Assembly (NCBI GenBank): GCA_964569795.1
Contig: CAZMVB010000001.1
Location: 124,001-188,000 of the forward strand
Length of the DNA stretch: 64,000 nt
Reading direction: 5' to 3'
DNA from: JAHJDS01 sp964569795
Lineage (GTDB): Bacteria; Desulfobacterota; Desulfarculia; Desulfarculales; JAHJDS01
Made by a program: the position numbers and the translations under genes. A model generated the notes under the pieces. The model made no database searches. It worked only from the letters and a program-made list of their open reading frames with translations, and was not told the origin of the DNA. Shown in pieces: positions 10,776 to 19,769 of the stretch (the stretch's first letter is position 1; every line of letters starts with the position of its first letter).

Positions 10776-11792
10776 ATGTCTCGACCGGGGACTTTCGTGC
10801 TTATCCTGGGGCTGATCCTGGCGCCCGCCTGGGCCGGGGCCCAGACCGCCGCCCAGTGGGTCGGCCGGGGCGATAAGGCCTATCAGCAAAAAGACTGCCG
10901 CCAGGCCCTGACGTTCTATTCCCGGGCCCTGAGCGCGGGCGCCATGAGCCCGGCCGAAAAGGCGGACGCGCTCCGCAAACGGGGACGCTGTTACGCCCTC
11001 CTCAAGGATTACCCCCGCGCCATCGCGGACAACGACCAGGCGATCAAGCTCAACCCCAAGCTGGCCGAGGCCTACAACAACCGGGGCGTCTGCTATTTTC
11101 ACCTGGGTCGCCGCGGCCCGGCCCTGAAGGACTACAACCGGGCCATCAGCCTCAAACCGAATCTCTGGCAGGCCTATGGCAATCGGGCCGAGCTGTACAT
11201 AAAACTCAGGAAATTCGGAATCGCCGTTATGGACCTGAAACGCTTGGTTCTCCTCAAACCAGGCCTGGGCTGGCCCCTTCGCCGCTTGTGCGCGATTTAC
11301 GCCTTTGTCAAAAGATTCGCCCAGGCCTCCCCTTATTGTGACCGGGCCATCAAGCTCAATCCACGCGACGCCCGGGCGTTCAACAGCCGGTGTTACCTCT
11401 GGTACAGAATGGGCAAAATGGGGCCGGCCCTGAAGGACTGCGACCGGGCCATCGCCCTCCAGCCCCGGTACGCCGCGGCCTACACCAACCGCTGCCAGGT
11501 GTATCTCGAGCAGAAACAATATCAGCGGGCCATCCAGGATTGCAGCCAATCCCTGGCCCTCAATCCGCGCTCGCCCTTGACCTATGCCAACCGCGGCTGG
11601 GCCTACGACGGACTCAAGCAGTACCAGCGGGCCATCCAGGACTACACCCGGGCCATCGAAATCCGGCCGGGCTATATCGCGGCCTACTATTGGCGGGGAC
11701 GGGACTATCAGAGACTGGGCAAACCGGATCTGGCCGAACAGGACTTTGCCCGGGGCAGGGCCCTGATCAAACAGCGGCGACAGGGACGCTGA
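10776..11792 (+). CDS. Secreted TPR-repeat protein
   Basis: 338 residues. A cleavable signal peptide (hydrophobic stretch ending AWAGAQ) is followed by seven or eight TPRs that fill the whole mature protein (for example 'AYNNRGVCYFHLGRRGPALK' and QAIKLNPKLAEA), so it should be a periplasmic or envelope protein-interaction scaffold. An AGGAGG sits seven bases before the chosen ATG; the longer in-frame start lacks one. Divergent from the STAND gene. No catalytic domain. Confidence 0.88.
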   Translation: MSRPGTFVLILGLILAPAWAGAQTAAQWVGRGDKAYQQKDCRQALTFYSRALSAGAMSPAEKADALRKRGRCYALLKDYPRAIADNDQAIKLNPKLAEAYNNRGVCYFHLGRRGPALKDYNRAISLKPNLWQAYGNRAELYIKLRKFGIAVMDLKRLVLLKPGLGWPLRRLCAIYAFVKRFAQASPYCDRAIKLNPRDARAFNSRCYLWYRMGKMGPALKDCDRAIALQPRYAAAYTNRCQVYLEQKQYQRAIQDCSQSLALNPRSPLTYANRGWAYDGLKQYQRAIQDYTRAIEIRPGYIAAYYWRGRDYQRLGKPDLAEQDFARGRALIKQRRQGR

Positions 11793-11965
11793 TCGCGGGC
11801 GCCGTCCCGGCGGCGGTGCCTGGCCTCAGGGTTTGAGTACCCCTGCGGCTGGAGTCTTGTCAATTTGCACACCTCGAGACCGCACTTGTTCATCAGCGGA
11901 TTATCTGAATTACGACCGTCTCCACAGCCTCGGACCATGCTTGTAAAAAATTTCGGCCCCGTTTC

Positions 11966-12361
11966 TCATTTACCTATTATACGCTTTACCTCATCCAGCA
12001 ACTCATCCGGCCCGGGCGGCTTCTCGATGTAGCCCTCTGGCTCGGGCACCTCCTCGCCGTCGGCCTGGTTTCCGGTCCGCAGGGCGTGGCGGAAAGTTTT
12101 TTTCGCCATGCCGGACAGGATAATCACCGGCAAATAATTAAGGTCCGGATCGCTCTTGATGGTCCGATACAGTTCCAGGCCCGACTGGTCGGGCATGAGG
12201 ACGTCCATGATGATCAGGTCCGGCGGGTCATCCACCACCCAGGCCAGGCCCTTGGACATGCTCTCGGCCTGCCAGACGATGTAGCCTACGGCCTCGAGCT
12301 CCATGCTGACAAAGGTCCGGACCTCCATCTCGTCGTCGATCACCAGGACCACCTTGGGCAA
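11966..12361 (-). CDS. Stand-alone response regulator receiver
   Basis: 131-residue single REC domain: acidic pair in VLVIDDE, phospho-acceptor in DLIIMDVLMPD, the Ser/Thr position in VIILSG, and the conserved Lys in GYIEKPP. No output domain, so it would act by protein-protein contact (CheY/Spo0F style). A 20-residue insertion (RTGNQADGEEVPEPE) lies just before the conserved Lys. The start is TTG, behind GGAG. It lies beyond a strong terminator that ends the upstream redox operon, so it should have its own promoter; its kinase is not adjacent. Confidence 0.88.
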   Translation of the reverse strand: MPKVVLVIDDEMEVRTFVSMELEAVGYIVWQAESMSKGLAWVVDDPPDLIIMDVLMPDQSGLELYRTIKSDPDLNYLPVIILSGMAKKTFRHALRTGNQADGEEVPEPEGYIEKPPGPDELLDEVKRIIGK

Positions 12362-12390
12362 GACCGGCTCACTCCTTTTCTCTGCAAACC

Positions 12391-12428
12391 AAAACAGGGA
12401 TCAGCCCCGCCTCCGAGACTGATCCCTG
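12391..12428 (-). terminator. Rho-independent terminator of the redox operon
   Basis: Ten-base perfect stem (CAGGGATCAG / CTGATCCCTG) followed on the minus strand by TTTTGGTTT, placed about 35 bases after the stop of the iron-sulfur gene. Confidence 0.8.
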
Positions 12429-12461
12429 GAACAGACCATGGACTCGGTCGAGCGAGAAAGC

Positions 12462-13814
12462 CTACTCCTCGCCGCCCTCCTCATCCTCCTCGGGGGCCTT
12501 GAGTTCGTCCGGGACGATCAGCAGTTCCTCGAAAACCTCCTTGAACTGGATCACCTTGACGCCCAGATCGTACTTCTTGTTCAAATCGTTGATCTGATCA
12601 AAGCAGTTGTGGCAGGGGACGATGACCACCTTGGCCCCGGTGGCCCGGATCTGATCGGCCTTGACCTTGCCCGCGGCGATGCGGTGGGGCCGGAAGGGAC
12701 CGCCCATGGGCATGGCCCCGCCGCCGCCGCCGCAGCAGAAGTTGTAGTTGCCGTCGCCGTCGGGCATCATGTCCCGGAAGTCGGCGCACATCCGGTTCAT
12801 CAGGTACCGGCCCTCCAGGGCCAGGCCGCCGTTTCTCGAGACGTTGCACGGGTCCTGATAGGTGGCCGGCTCCTTGAAGCCCTTTTCCTCGATCTTGAGC
12901 CGGCCCTCGCGCAAATACTTGGCGAACAGCTCGACCGAGTGGACCACCTCGTAGGGCAGCTCTTCCCCCAGCCACATCGGGCCCTCGAACTTGTTGGCCC
13001 GGAAGGCGTGGCCGCACTCGGTCATGGCCACCTGCTTCACCCCGAGCTCGACGGCCCGGTCCCGGGTCAGGCTGACGATGTACTTGGCCGTGGCCACGTC
13101 CCCGGCGAACATGGCCAGGTTGGTGTCGTCCCAGCCGGGCTTGCTGGGCACGGTCCAGTCCTCGCCGGCCAGGTAGAAGATCTTGGCCGCGTAGTAGATG
13201 TCCATGGGATAGAATTTCGGTTCGCGGGCGTTGACCGTGTACATCACCCTCGCGCCGTGCTTGTCAATGGGAATGGTCGCCCCGGGCAGCTCCTCCTGGA
13301 GGTCCTCCTCCATCCACTTGATGGTGTCCACCCACTCCTCGTCGGTGATGGCCATCTGGTTGCCCGATTCCTGGTAGTTCTTGATGGAGTTGGCCAGTCC
13401 CTCGGGGACCATGCCCTGGCCGACGCACAGGCCGCGCATGAAGGCGACCATCGAGGCGATGTCGATGCCAAAGGGGCAGTAGATGGCGCACCGCCGGCAC
13501 ATGGTGCATTCGCCGTAGGCGATGTCGTACATGTTCTTCATGAACTCGAAATCGACCTCGCCCTTCTTCTGGATCAGCCTCAAGAGGGGCTTGACCTTGT
13601 TGGCCGGGATCATGTGCGGGTCCTTGTCATGGGCCAGATAGTAGTGACAGGTGTCCGCACACAGGGCGCAGTGGGCGCAGACCTTGAGGTTCATCTTCAG
13701 CCGGGCGGGCAGTCGGTTCTTGAGGGCGTCCTTGATCTTGGCGGTGTCGATCTCCCGCGGCTCGAGCGGCGCGGGCTGCGGCGTCTCGATGACTTGCGCT
13801 TGGGACTCAGACAT
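12462..13814 (-). CDS. HdrD/DsrK/TmcB-family iron-sulfur protein
   Basis: 450-residue cytosolic electron-transfer or catalytic subunit. Two ferredoxin-type Cys motifs lie near residues 45-55 and 100-115 (CAHCALCADTC, CTMCRRCAIYC), for two [4Fe-4S] clusters. The C-terminal half contains one complete CCG domain (DPCNVSRNG, YNFCCGGGGGA, PCHNC), the motif that binds the special cubane cluster in heterodisulfide reductase subunits. The first CCG domain is degenerate (only AMTECGHA visible). In sulfate reducers such proteins pair with a NarI-like cytochrome b, as here (the next gene upstream), and move electrons between the menaquinone pool and cytosol. DsrK, TmcB and HmcF are close relatives; dsrJOP or tmcA are not adjacent, so I do not assign a symbol. 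Confidence 0.88.
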   Translation of the reverse strand: MSESQAQVIETPQPAPLEPREIDTAKIKDALKNRLPARLKMNLKVCAHCALCADTCHYYLAHDKDPHMIPANKVKPLLRLIQKKGEVDFEFMKNMYDIAYGECTMCRRCAIYCPFGIDIASMVAFMRGLCVGQGMVPEGLANSIKNYQESGNQMAITDEEWVDTIKWMEEDLQEELPGATIPIDKHGARVMYTVNAREPKFYPMDIYYAAKIFYLAGEDWTVPSKPGWDDTNLAMFAGDVATAKYIVSLTRDRAVELGVKQVAMTECGHAFRANKFEGPMWLGEELPYEVVHSVELFAKYLREGRLKIEEKGFKEPATYQDPCNVSRNGGLALEGRYLMNRMCADFRDMMPDGDGNYNFCCGGGGGAMPMGGPFRPHRIAAGKVKADQIRATGAKVVIVPCHNCFDQINDLNKKYDLGVKVIQFKEVFEELLIVPDELKAPEEDEEGGEE

Positions 13815-13927
13815 TTGCGTCTCCGTTTATGTCGTCAGGCGACCGGGGGAGTCGCCTTGGGGTCACGTCTCGTTCCAGTTTTAAGGCTACGGAAAACACA
13901 GACCCGTTTCAAGCCGGCGCCGCGCGA

Positions 13928-14788
13928 TCAGGCCGCGTAGCCGCGCCGGCCCCACTCGATGCCGATCAACGCCCGGGAGGGGAAGAACAGCAGCCAGTGG
14001 GCCATCTTGGTCAGGGGAATCAAGAACAGCACCAGGTTCGCGAAAAAGACGTGGATCAGGACCAGGTACTGGTAGGCGTTGTCGTTGCCCGAGGCGGTGA
14101 TGAACCACCTCTCGCCGAAGTCGAACATCAGGTAGCCCGAGATAAAGGGCACCACCAGGATCAGCAGCAGGGCGAAGTCCCAGGCCGTGGACAGCTTGCG
14201 AACCGCCGGGTCAAAGATGCGCCGGGAGATCAGGTAGGCGAACAACAGCAGGGTCAGGTAGGTCATGATCCGGACCGTCCATTCGCCCAGCTCCAGGAAG
14301 GTCAGGTTTATCCCCAGGTTTCTCTTCCACCCCGCCAGATGGGACCCCACGAACAGGGCCAGGCCGATGATGCAGATGTGGAACAGGTACATGGCGATGG
14401 TGAAGACCGGCGTCTTGCGGACCGTCTGGTTCCAGGGGATCAGGAACCTGATCCAGGTCAACAGGACGTACTTGAGGCTGAAGTGCCCCCACAGAAACTT
14501 GTCCCGCTTGAAGGAGCCAGCCAGGAAGAAGATCAGCCGGGTGATACTCCCCACCGCGAAAAAGACCAGGGCGATCAGCAGGAGCCAGCCCGTGACGAAA
14601 CTCTTGACCGGGCCGAGCAGGATGTCGTTCAGGCTCTTGGCCGGGGCCGGGGCCGCGGTCGTTTTGACCGCCGCCGGCTTGGCCGGAGCCGCAGCCTGGG
14701 CCAGGGCCTGGGTGGAAAAGACGAGAGCCAGACCAAGGACCACGACGATCAGACCCGGTCTGGGCAACAGGCGTCGGATGATGCTCAT
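13928..14788 (-). CDS. NarI/DsrM-like membrane cytochrome b subunit
   Basis: 286 residues. An N-terminal hydrophobic segment ending TQALAQ looks like a signal peptide or first helix, followed by an Ala/Pro-rich linker and five transmembrane helices. Histidines in helices (FHICIIGLALFVGSH, VLIHVFF, MAHWLLFF) are where NarI-family proteins bind two b hemes. It should exchange electrons with menaquinone and pass them to the iron-sulfur protein encoded downstream. The ATG nine bases after AAGGAG is preferred over an in-frame TTG that touches the SD. Relatives are NarI, DsrM and TmcC. Confidence 0.87.
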   Translation of the reverse strand: MSIIRRLLPRPGLIVVVLGLALVFSTQALAQAAAPAKPAAVKTTAAPAPAKSLNDILLGPVKSFVTGWLLLIALVFFAVGSITRLIFFLAGSFKRDKFLWGHFSLKYVLLTWIRFLIPWNQTVRKTPVFTIAMYLFHICIIGLALFVGSHLAGWKRNLGINLTFLELGEWTVRIMTYLTLLLFAYLISRRIFDPAVRKLSTAWDFALLLILVVPFISGYLMFDFGERWFITASGNDNAYQYLVLIHVFFANLVLFLIPLTKMAHWLLFFPSRALIGIEWGRRGYAA

Positions 14789-14866
14789 GTTTTGCAACTC
14801 CTTGCTCAGGCGGTCAACTTGATCAATTCTCTACTTGTTTGGTTCTCTTTAAAAAGGAATCAACAT

Positions 14867-14895
14867 ATCTTAAATAGGGCTTGGTGGTCTGTCAA
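14867..14895 (-). promoter_or_regulatory. Promoter of the cytochrome b / iron-sulfur operon
   Basis: Minus strand TTGACA, exact 17-base spacer, TAAGAT, in a locally AT-rich gap about 75 bases upstream of the cytochrome b start. Confidence 0.7.
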
Positions 14896-14984
14896 TCAAA
14901 TTCGATGTTTCATGCTTGCGACATGGGCTTATAAAGCAATTAAATCAATGAGATACAAAGGTAGTTTGTATGTGAAATCTATTA

Positions 14985-16193
14985 CTAATTCCCCCGCCTG
15001 GAATGCAGACCATAGTGACGGCGGTTGTAGGAAATGATCGTCGCGGCGATGATCGCGGGCACGTAACGGGCCGTCTCCGGCGGCAGCACCCCCAGTTGGT
15101 ACAGGTCCCAGAAGGTCCGGGCCCGGTGGTACCTGAGCAGACGCAGGATCTTGCCCTCGCCGCAGTTGTAGGCGGCCACGGCCAGGGGCCAGTCCTTGAA
15201 TTTTTTGTACAGATCGGACAGGTACATGGCCGCGGCATAGGTCGATTTGATGGGGTCCAGCCGTTCGTCCACCCGCCAGTTGACCCTCAGGCCGTACTTC
15301 CGGGCGGTGGACGGAATGAACTGCCACAGGCCGCGGGCCCCGGCCCGGGAGAAGGAAGTCGCCCTGAAACCGCTCTCGATCAGGGCCATGTAGGCCAGGG
15401 ACTCGGGCAGGCCGTAGGCCTTGAAGACCCGTCTGATATAGGGCAGGTATTGCTCGGCCCGCTTGAGGCTGCGGGTCAGGAAGCCGCGGCGATACACGGT
15501 CAGCCAGCGGATCCGGCCCTTGACCGGTCCGACCCAGGGCTCGCGTGAGTCCAAGCGGAGTTTTTTGTATTGGCCGGCCCGGTGCCCGGCCGGCCGGGGC
15601 CTCCGGCGAACGGACCTGGTCCGGGCGGGCCGGGCCAGGACCAGGCGGGTCCTCATCCGGCCGGTGCAGGCGGTCAGGATCCCCGGCAGGTCCCGGGGCC
15701 TGATCTCCCGGCCGAAATCCTGGGCGATGCGGAAATAGACCCGCTCGAAGCGTTTCCGGTATTTGCCCCGGCTGAGCGTCTGGGCGAACCGGACCAGCCT
15801 CAGGCTCCGCCAGAACAGCCCGCAGGCCGGTCCGGCCTTCCCGGCCCGGTAGCGGTCGGCCCCGAAGCTGAACATGGTCTGGGCCAGGCGGACCATGTCC
15901 TGAAAGAAGATGGCGTTGATGCGGGCAAACCGGGCGGATTGTGGCCGGCCGGCCAGGGCGGCGGCCCGCTTCAGCCCGGCCCGGCTCTGGCGATAGAGCC
16001 GAAAGGCGTCTCGGGGATGACCGTTCCAGTAGGCGACCTGGGCCTGGCGAAATTTTTCATGGGATTGCCGGACCCGGGTACGGACCTCGGCTTGGCCGGC
16101 GTCGCTGACCGTTGCCTCGGCCGGGCCGGTCAGGCAGAGCAGGAGCGCCAGGGGTCCGGCCAAGATAGGATTTATTTGACAGGTGAACGTCAT
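14985..16193 (-). CDS. Lytic transglycosylase (SLT), tandem copy 2
   Basis: 402-residue secreted peptidoglycan-cleaving enzyme. The N-terminus is a signal peptide (ILAGPLALLLCLTGPAEA). A helical domain rich in Arg and aromatic residues follows, and the C-terminal third is the goose-lysozyme-like SLT fold with the catalytic Glu in ALIESGF (near residue 275), GLWQFIPSTARKYGL, and AVAAYNCGEGKI. No LysM domain. The start at MTFTCQ is chosen because the longer open frame upstream would overlap the neighbouring paralog. It follows its paralog by 40 bases in the same orientation and is probably on the same transcript. Confidence 0.88.
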   Translation of the reverse strand: MTFTCQINPILAGPLALLLCLTGPAEATVSDAGQAEVRTRVRQSHEKFRQAQVAYWNGHPRDAFRLYRQSRAGLKRAAALAGRPQSARFARINAIFFQDMVRLAQTMFSFGADRYRAGKAGPACGLFWRSLRLVRFAQTLSRGKYRKRFERVYFRIAQDFGREIRPRDLPGILTACTGRMRTRLVLARPARTRSVRRRPRPAGHRAGQYKKLRLDSREPWVGPVKGRIRWLTVYRRGFLTRSLKRAEQYLPYIRRVFKAYGLPESLAYMALIESGFRATSFSRAGARGLWQFIPSTARKYGLRVNWRVDERLDPIKSTYAAAMYLSDLYKKFKDWPLAVAAYNCGEGKILRLLRYHRARTFWDLYQLGVLPPETARYVPAIIAATIISYNRRHYGLHSRRGN

Positions 16194-16233
16194 GGGCTCT
16201 GGAGGCGTTGTTCGCCGACCGCGGGTGGCGCCT

Positions 16234-17382
16234 TTAGAGACCGCGGTGGTCGCCGGTGCCAACCACCCCGGCGGCCATGACCGCGGCCACGAACTCGCGG
16301 GTCTCGGCCGGCAGGACCCGGAAGAGCTGCCAGTAGGTCTTCCGGCCGGTCCGGCGGATGAGGGCCTCGACGGTGCCCTCGCCGCAGTTGTAGGCGGCCA
16401 CGGCCAGGGGCCAGTCCTTGAACCGGCGGTACAGGTCCCGGAGATAGCGGGCGGCGGCATAGGTCGATTTGGCCGGATCGAGCCGCTCGTCCACGCCGGG
16501 GCCGACCTTGAGGCCGTAAGTGCGGGCCGTCTGGGGCATGAACTGCCACAGCCCGACGGCCCCGGCCCGGGACACGGGGTCGGTCTGAAAGCCGCTCTCG
16601 ATGAGGGCCATGTAGGCCAGTCCGGGCGGGATGCCGTGGGCCGCAAAAACCCGTTTAATCAGGGGCAGGTGCCGCCGGGCGCGCCTGAGGGCGGCCCGGA
16701 CAAAGGCCCGCTTGCGGGTGGTCAGCCAGCGGACCTTGTCCTGGACCGGATAACCCTGACTGGGATAATGCACCGCGGCCACCCCCAGGGAGCGTCGCAG
16801 GCCCCGGGTCCGGCCGCTGCGGATGGCCCGGACATAGGCCGCGATCCGGGAGCGGGCCGGGGCCGAGGTGACGCACCTCTTGAGGATCGTCGGCAGGCGG
16901 TCGTGGGCCACGACCGTATTGAAATCCATGGCGGCGCTGAAGTAGAACCGCCTATACATCTGTCCGCCCCCGCCCAGGCCCCGGCCCAGGCGCAGCAGCT
17001 TGAAGCTGCGTCCCAGGAGATGATACCCGGTGGTCTCGAGGCCCCGATCAAAGAGTTTCAGTCCCCGGGTGAAGATGGTCTGGGCCAGGATGACTATCTC
17101 GAAGACATAGCGCCGCTTGAGTTCAACGAACCTGGTCCGCAGGCGGCGGGCGGCGCCCCGGGCGGCGTAGAGGCGACTGTAGCCGCGGCGATAGAGCCGC
17201 CGGGCCTCTTGGTCACGCCCCCGCTCGAACTCGACCCCGGCCTGGCGCTGATCCTGCCAGGCCCGGGCCAGGAGGCGGAAGGCCGGGGACTGGGGCGAAA
17301 GGTCAGGGGCGGCCGGCGCCCCGGGCGAGGGCCAGGTCGCCAGGAACAGGACCAGTACCAAAAAAGCCGGCCAGGGACGCAT
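16234..17382 (-). CDS. Lytic transglycosylase (SLT), tandem copy 1
   Basis: 382-residue secreted murein lytic transglycosylase with the same layout as the next gene: signal peptide (PAFLVLVLFLATWPSPGAPA), Arg-rich helical domain, then SLT catalytic domain with ALIESGF, GLWQFMPQTARTYGL and AVAAYNCGEGTV. The ATG at MRPWPAF is preferred over one 36 bases upstream because the latter coincides with the transcript start predicted from the promoter, and because GGAG precedes the downstream ATG. The stretch around AAYNCGEG is almost identical at DNA level to the paralog. Confidence 0.88.
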   Translation of the reverse strand: MRPWPAFLVLVLFLATWPSPGAPAAPDLSPQSPAFRLLARAWQDQRQAGVEFERGRDQEARRLYRRGYSRLYAARGAARRLRTRFVELKRRYVFEIVILAQTIFTRGLKLFDRGLETTGYHLLGRSFKLLRLGRGLGGGGQMYRRFYFSAAMDFNTVVAHDRLPTILKRCVTSAPARSRIAAYVRAIRSGRTRGLRRSLGVAAVHYPSQGYPVQDKVRWLTTRKRAFVRAALRRARRHLPLIKRVFAAHGIPPGLAYMALIESGFQTDPVSRAGAVGLWQFMPQTARTYGLKVGPGVDERLDPAKSTYAAARYLRDLYRRFKDWPLAVAAYNCGEGTVEALIRRTGRKTYWQLFRVLPAETREFVAAVMAAGVVGTGDHRGL

Positions 17383-17423
17383 CGGCTCCGCCTGCTGGGG
17401 TCTCCGGAAAGACGCCATTTTTC

Positions 17424-17453
17424 ATTATAGCCGGTCGCTGAGCGCGGCATCAA
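17424..17453 (-). promoter_or_regulatory. Promoter of the transglycosylase pair
   Basis: Minus strand TTGATG, 18-base spacer, perfect TATAAT. It places transcription start right at the upstream candidate ATG, which supports the shorter protein. Confidence 0.65.
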
Positions 17454-17472
17454 GCCGGCCCGATGGTCCCGG

Positions 17473-19716
17473 CTACTCCCGGACAGGGGTCAGCCGGCAG
17501 GGAACGTAACGGTGCAGCGGCGTGCCGGCCAGCCGGTCCCGCAGGGTGTTCGGGGTCAGGCGGTTGACGTTGGGCCCGTATTTCCGGCCGTCGTAGATCA
17601 GGCCGAAGCCGTGGGGGATGACCACGTGCCCGGGGCGGTTGTCGGGAGAAATCTCGGCCTCGGCCTCCTCGGAGCCGGCGGCGGTGGTCACCCGGACCGC
17701 CTGGCCGTCGGCCAGGCCCAGGGACTCGGCGTCGTCCGGGTGGATGAGGATCGTCCCGGCCCGGCGGCCCTCGTTCCAGGCCGGATCGCGCATCAGGGTG
17801 TTGGCGTTGGTGTCGTGGTGCCGGCCGGCCATGAGGATGTACGGGTATCCGGACGGCAGGGCCAGGTCCCCGGCCTCGGACTCGGGGGTGATGGACTCGA
17901 CCCAGGCGGTCAGCTCCTCGATGGCCAGGTTGATTTTTATGTCATCGGTTTTCAGGTCGCTGAACAGGTTTTCCTCATCAGCCCGGCCGATGACGATCCC
18001 CTCGGGATGGGCCATGAGTTGCCCGAAAAGCTCCTCGCCCATCAGCGGGCCGGTGTCGAACCCGGCCCGGGCCGCGTTTTTCCTGAACCCCCCGGGCGCG
18101 TTCATCAGCAGGCCCCACAGGGCGGCCAAATGCGTCGAGCCCAGTTTTGGTCCCAGGGTCTTGGCCAGGACGAACGGCAGGACCTCGCCGGCCTTGGCCA
18201 GGGTCCCGGCGAACTGCATCAACGCCGCGCCAAAGGCCAACCGGTCCTGGTTGGCCGCCTCGTACAGGGACGCGGGAATCTCGGGGATGAGGCCCATTGC
18301 CTCGGCCAGGCGGACGAAGATCTCGCCGTTTTCGAGACACTCTCCCTCGGGCTCGACCACGGGCCGGCGCATCTGGAAAAAAATCTCGGGCCAGGTCCAG
18401 GCGAAAAAGCCGCCGTCCCAGGACTCGTAGGCCGAGCGGGCCGGCAGGACGTAATCCGACAGCCGGGCCGTCTCGCTCATGACGATCTCGATGGTCACCG
18501 ACAGGTCCAGGGCGGCGAAGGCCTTTTCGTATTGGCTCGTGTCCGGGTAGGAGCGCAGGGGATTGGACCCGCTGACGATCATGGCCCGCAGCCGGTCGGG
18601 GTGATCGGCCAGGACCTCCTCGGGCAGCGCGGCCGGCGGATAGACGCCCATGATCGCCGGGAAGTCGGTGGTCACGGTCCGCCAGGTCCGCTCGTCCCGC
18701 TCATCGCTGTGCGAACCCAGGGGCATCACCTGGCCGGGGAAGACGTTGCCGCCCTTGACCCCGATCCGGCCGCAGACCGCCCCCAGGATCACCTCGAGCC
18801 AGGAGGTGGCCGTGCTGTGCCGGCCCATCAGGACCCCCAGGTCGCTGTGCCAGGACCAGTTGCTCTCGGCCAGCAGCCGGGCCAGGTCCACGATCTGGTT
18901 CTCGTCCAGGTCGCACACCTCGGCAACGGCCGCGACGTCTATATTTTCAAATAACGGCCGGACGGCCTCGAAGCCGGAAACGTGTCGATTCAGATAATCT
19001 TGTTTGTGCCAGCCATTTCCTAGAATGGTCCCGATAACGGCCTTGAGGAGCAGGGCGTCGGTCCCGGGCCGGAGGGCGACGTGGAGGTCGGCCCGCCGGG
19101 CCGTCTCCGAGCGGCGGGGGTCGATGACCACCAGCTTTTTGTTGGGATCGCGGCTGATCCGGCTCATGTGCCGCCGGGCCTGGGGCATCTGGTGGCTCAT
19201 CCAGCCGTTCCAGCCCAGGGCCACCAGGACGTCGGTGTGATCCACGTCGGGGACGGTGTGGATGTACTGGCGGCCCATGGTCCGGCCCATGACCCAGAAG
19301 GCCCCGGTCAGCTCCTGGCCCAGGGCGCTGTAGTGATAGCGCGAGCCCAGGCCCCGCAGGAACCGGACCCCGAAGGCGGCCTCGAAATGGCAGCCTTGAC
19401 CGCCGCCCCCCATGTAGGCCAGGGACCGGGGGCCGTGGGCCTTGAGGATGTCCTTGAGCCGGGCCGAGATCTCGGCCATGGCCTGGTCCCAGGAGATCCG
19501 CTCGAACCGGTCACCCACCTTTTTGAGGGGATGGGTCAGGCGATCGGCGTTGTGCTGGTGATGGGCCACGTTCAGGCCCTTGCGGCAGGCGTACCCGGCG
19601 CTGCGGAAGTTGGCCTTGTCCGGCCGGACCCGGATGATCCGGTTGTCCTCGACCATGACCTCCAGCCCGCAGTTCTGGGCGCAGAGCACGCACGAGGTCT
19701 TTTGCCAGTCGCTCAT
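17473..19716 (-). CDS. Molybdopterin-dependent oxidoreductase (DMSO reductase superfamily)
   Basis: 747-residue Mo/W-bis-MGD enzyme. The N-terminal [4Fe-4S] motif is present (CVLCAQNCGLEV, fourth Cys in AGYACRKG), followed by the KKVGDRFERISWDQAMAEI stretch common to the superfamily, and a C-terminal dinucleotide-binding domain (YILMAGRHHDTNANTL, GQAVRVTTAAG). No twin-Arg signal is visible, so it should be cytosolic. The residue ligating Mo cannot be fixed by eye: the expected region reads RYHYSALGQELTG, with no Cys or Sec, so a Ser ligand or none is possible. Cotranscribed with the iron-sulfur protein just upstream and marR. Substrate unknown. Confidence 0.88.
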   Translation of the reverse strand: MSDWQKTSCVLCAQNCGLEVMVEDNRIIRVRPDKANFRSAGYACRKGLNVAHHQHNADRLTHPLKKVGDRFERISWDQAMAEISARLKDILKAHGPRSLAYMGGGGQGCHFEAAFGVRFLRGLGSRYHYSALGQELTGAFWVMGRTMGRQYIHTVPDVDHTDVLVALGWNGWMSHQMPQARRHMSRISRDPNKKLVVIDPRRSETARRADLHVALRPGTDALLLKAVIGTILGNGWHKQDYLNRHVSGFEAVRPLFENIDVAAVAEVCDLDENQIVDLARLLAESNWSWHSDLGVLMGRHSTATSWLEVILGAVCGRIGVKGGNVFPGQVMPLGSHSDERDERTWRTVTTDFPAIMGVYPPAALPEEVLADHPDRLRAMIVSGSNPLRSYPDTSQYEKAFAALDLSVTIEIVMSETARLSDYVLPARSAYESWDGGFFAWTWPEIFFQMRRPVVEPEGECLENGEIFVRLAEAMGLIPEIPASLYEAANQDRLAFGAALMQFAGTLAKAGEVLPFVLAKTLGPKLGSTHLAALWGLLMNAPGGFRKNAARAGFDTGPLMGEELFGQLMAHPEGIVIGRADEENLFSDLKTDDIKINLAIEELTAWVESITPESEAGDLALPSGYPYILMAGRHHDTNANTLMRDPAWNEGRRAGTILIHPDDAESLGLADGQAVRVTTAAGSEEAEAEISPDNRPGHVVIPHGFGLIYDGRKYGPNVNRLTPNTLRDRLAGTPLHRYVPCRLTPVRE

Positions 19717-19769
19717 GATCGCCTCCGTGGATTCATTTGATAACGGAACTCCGGTCGATCCAGTTCGGG

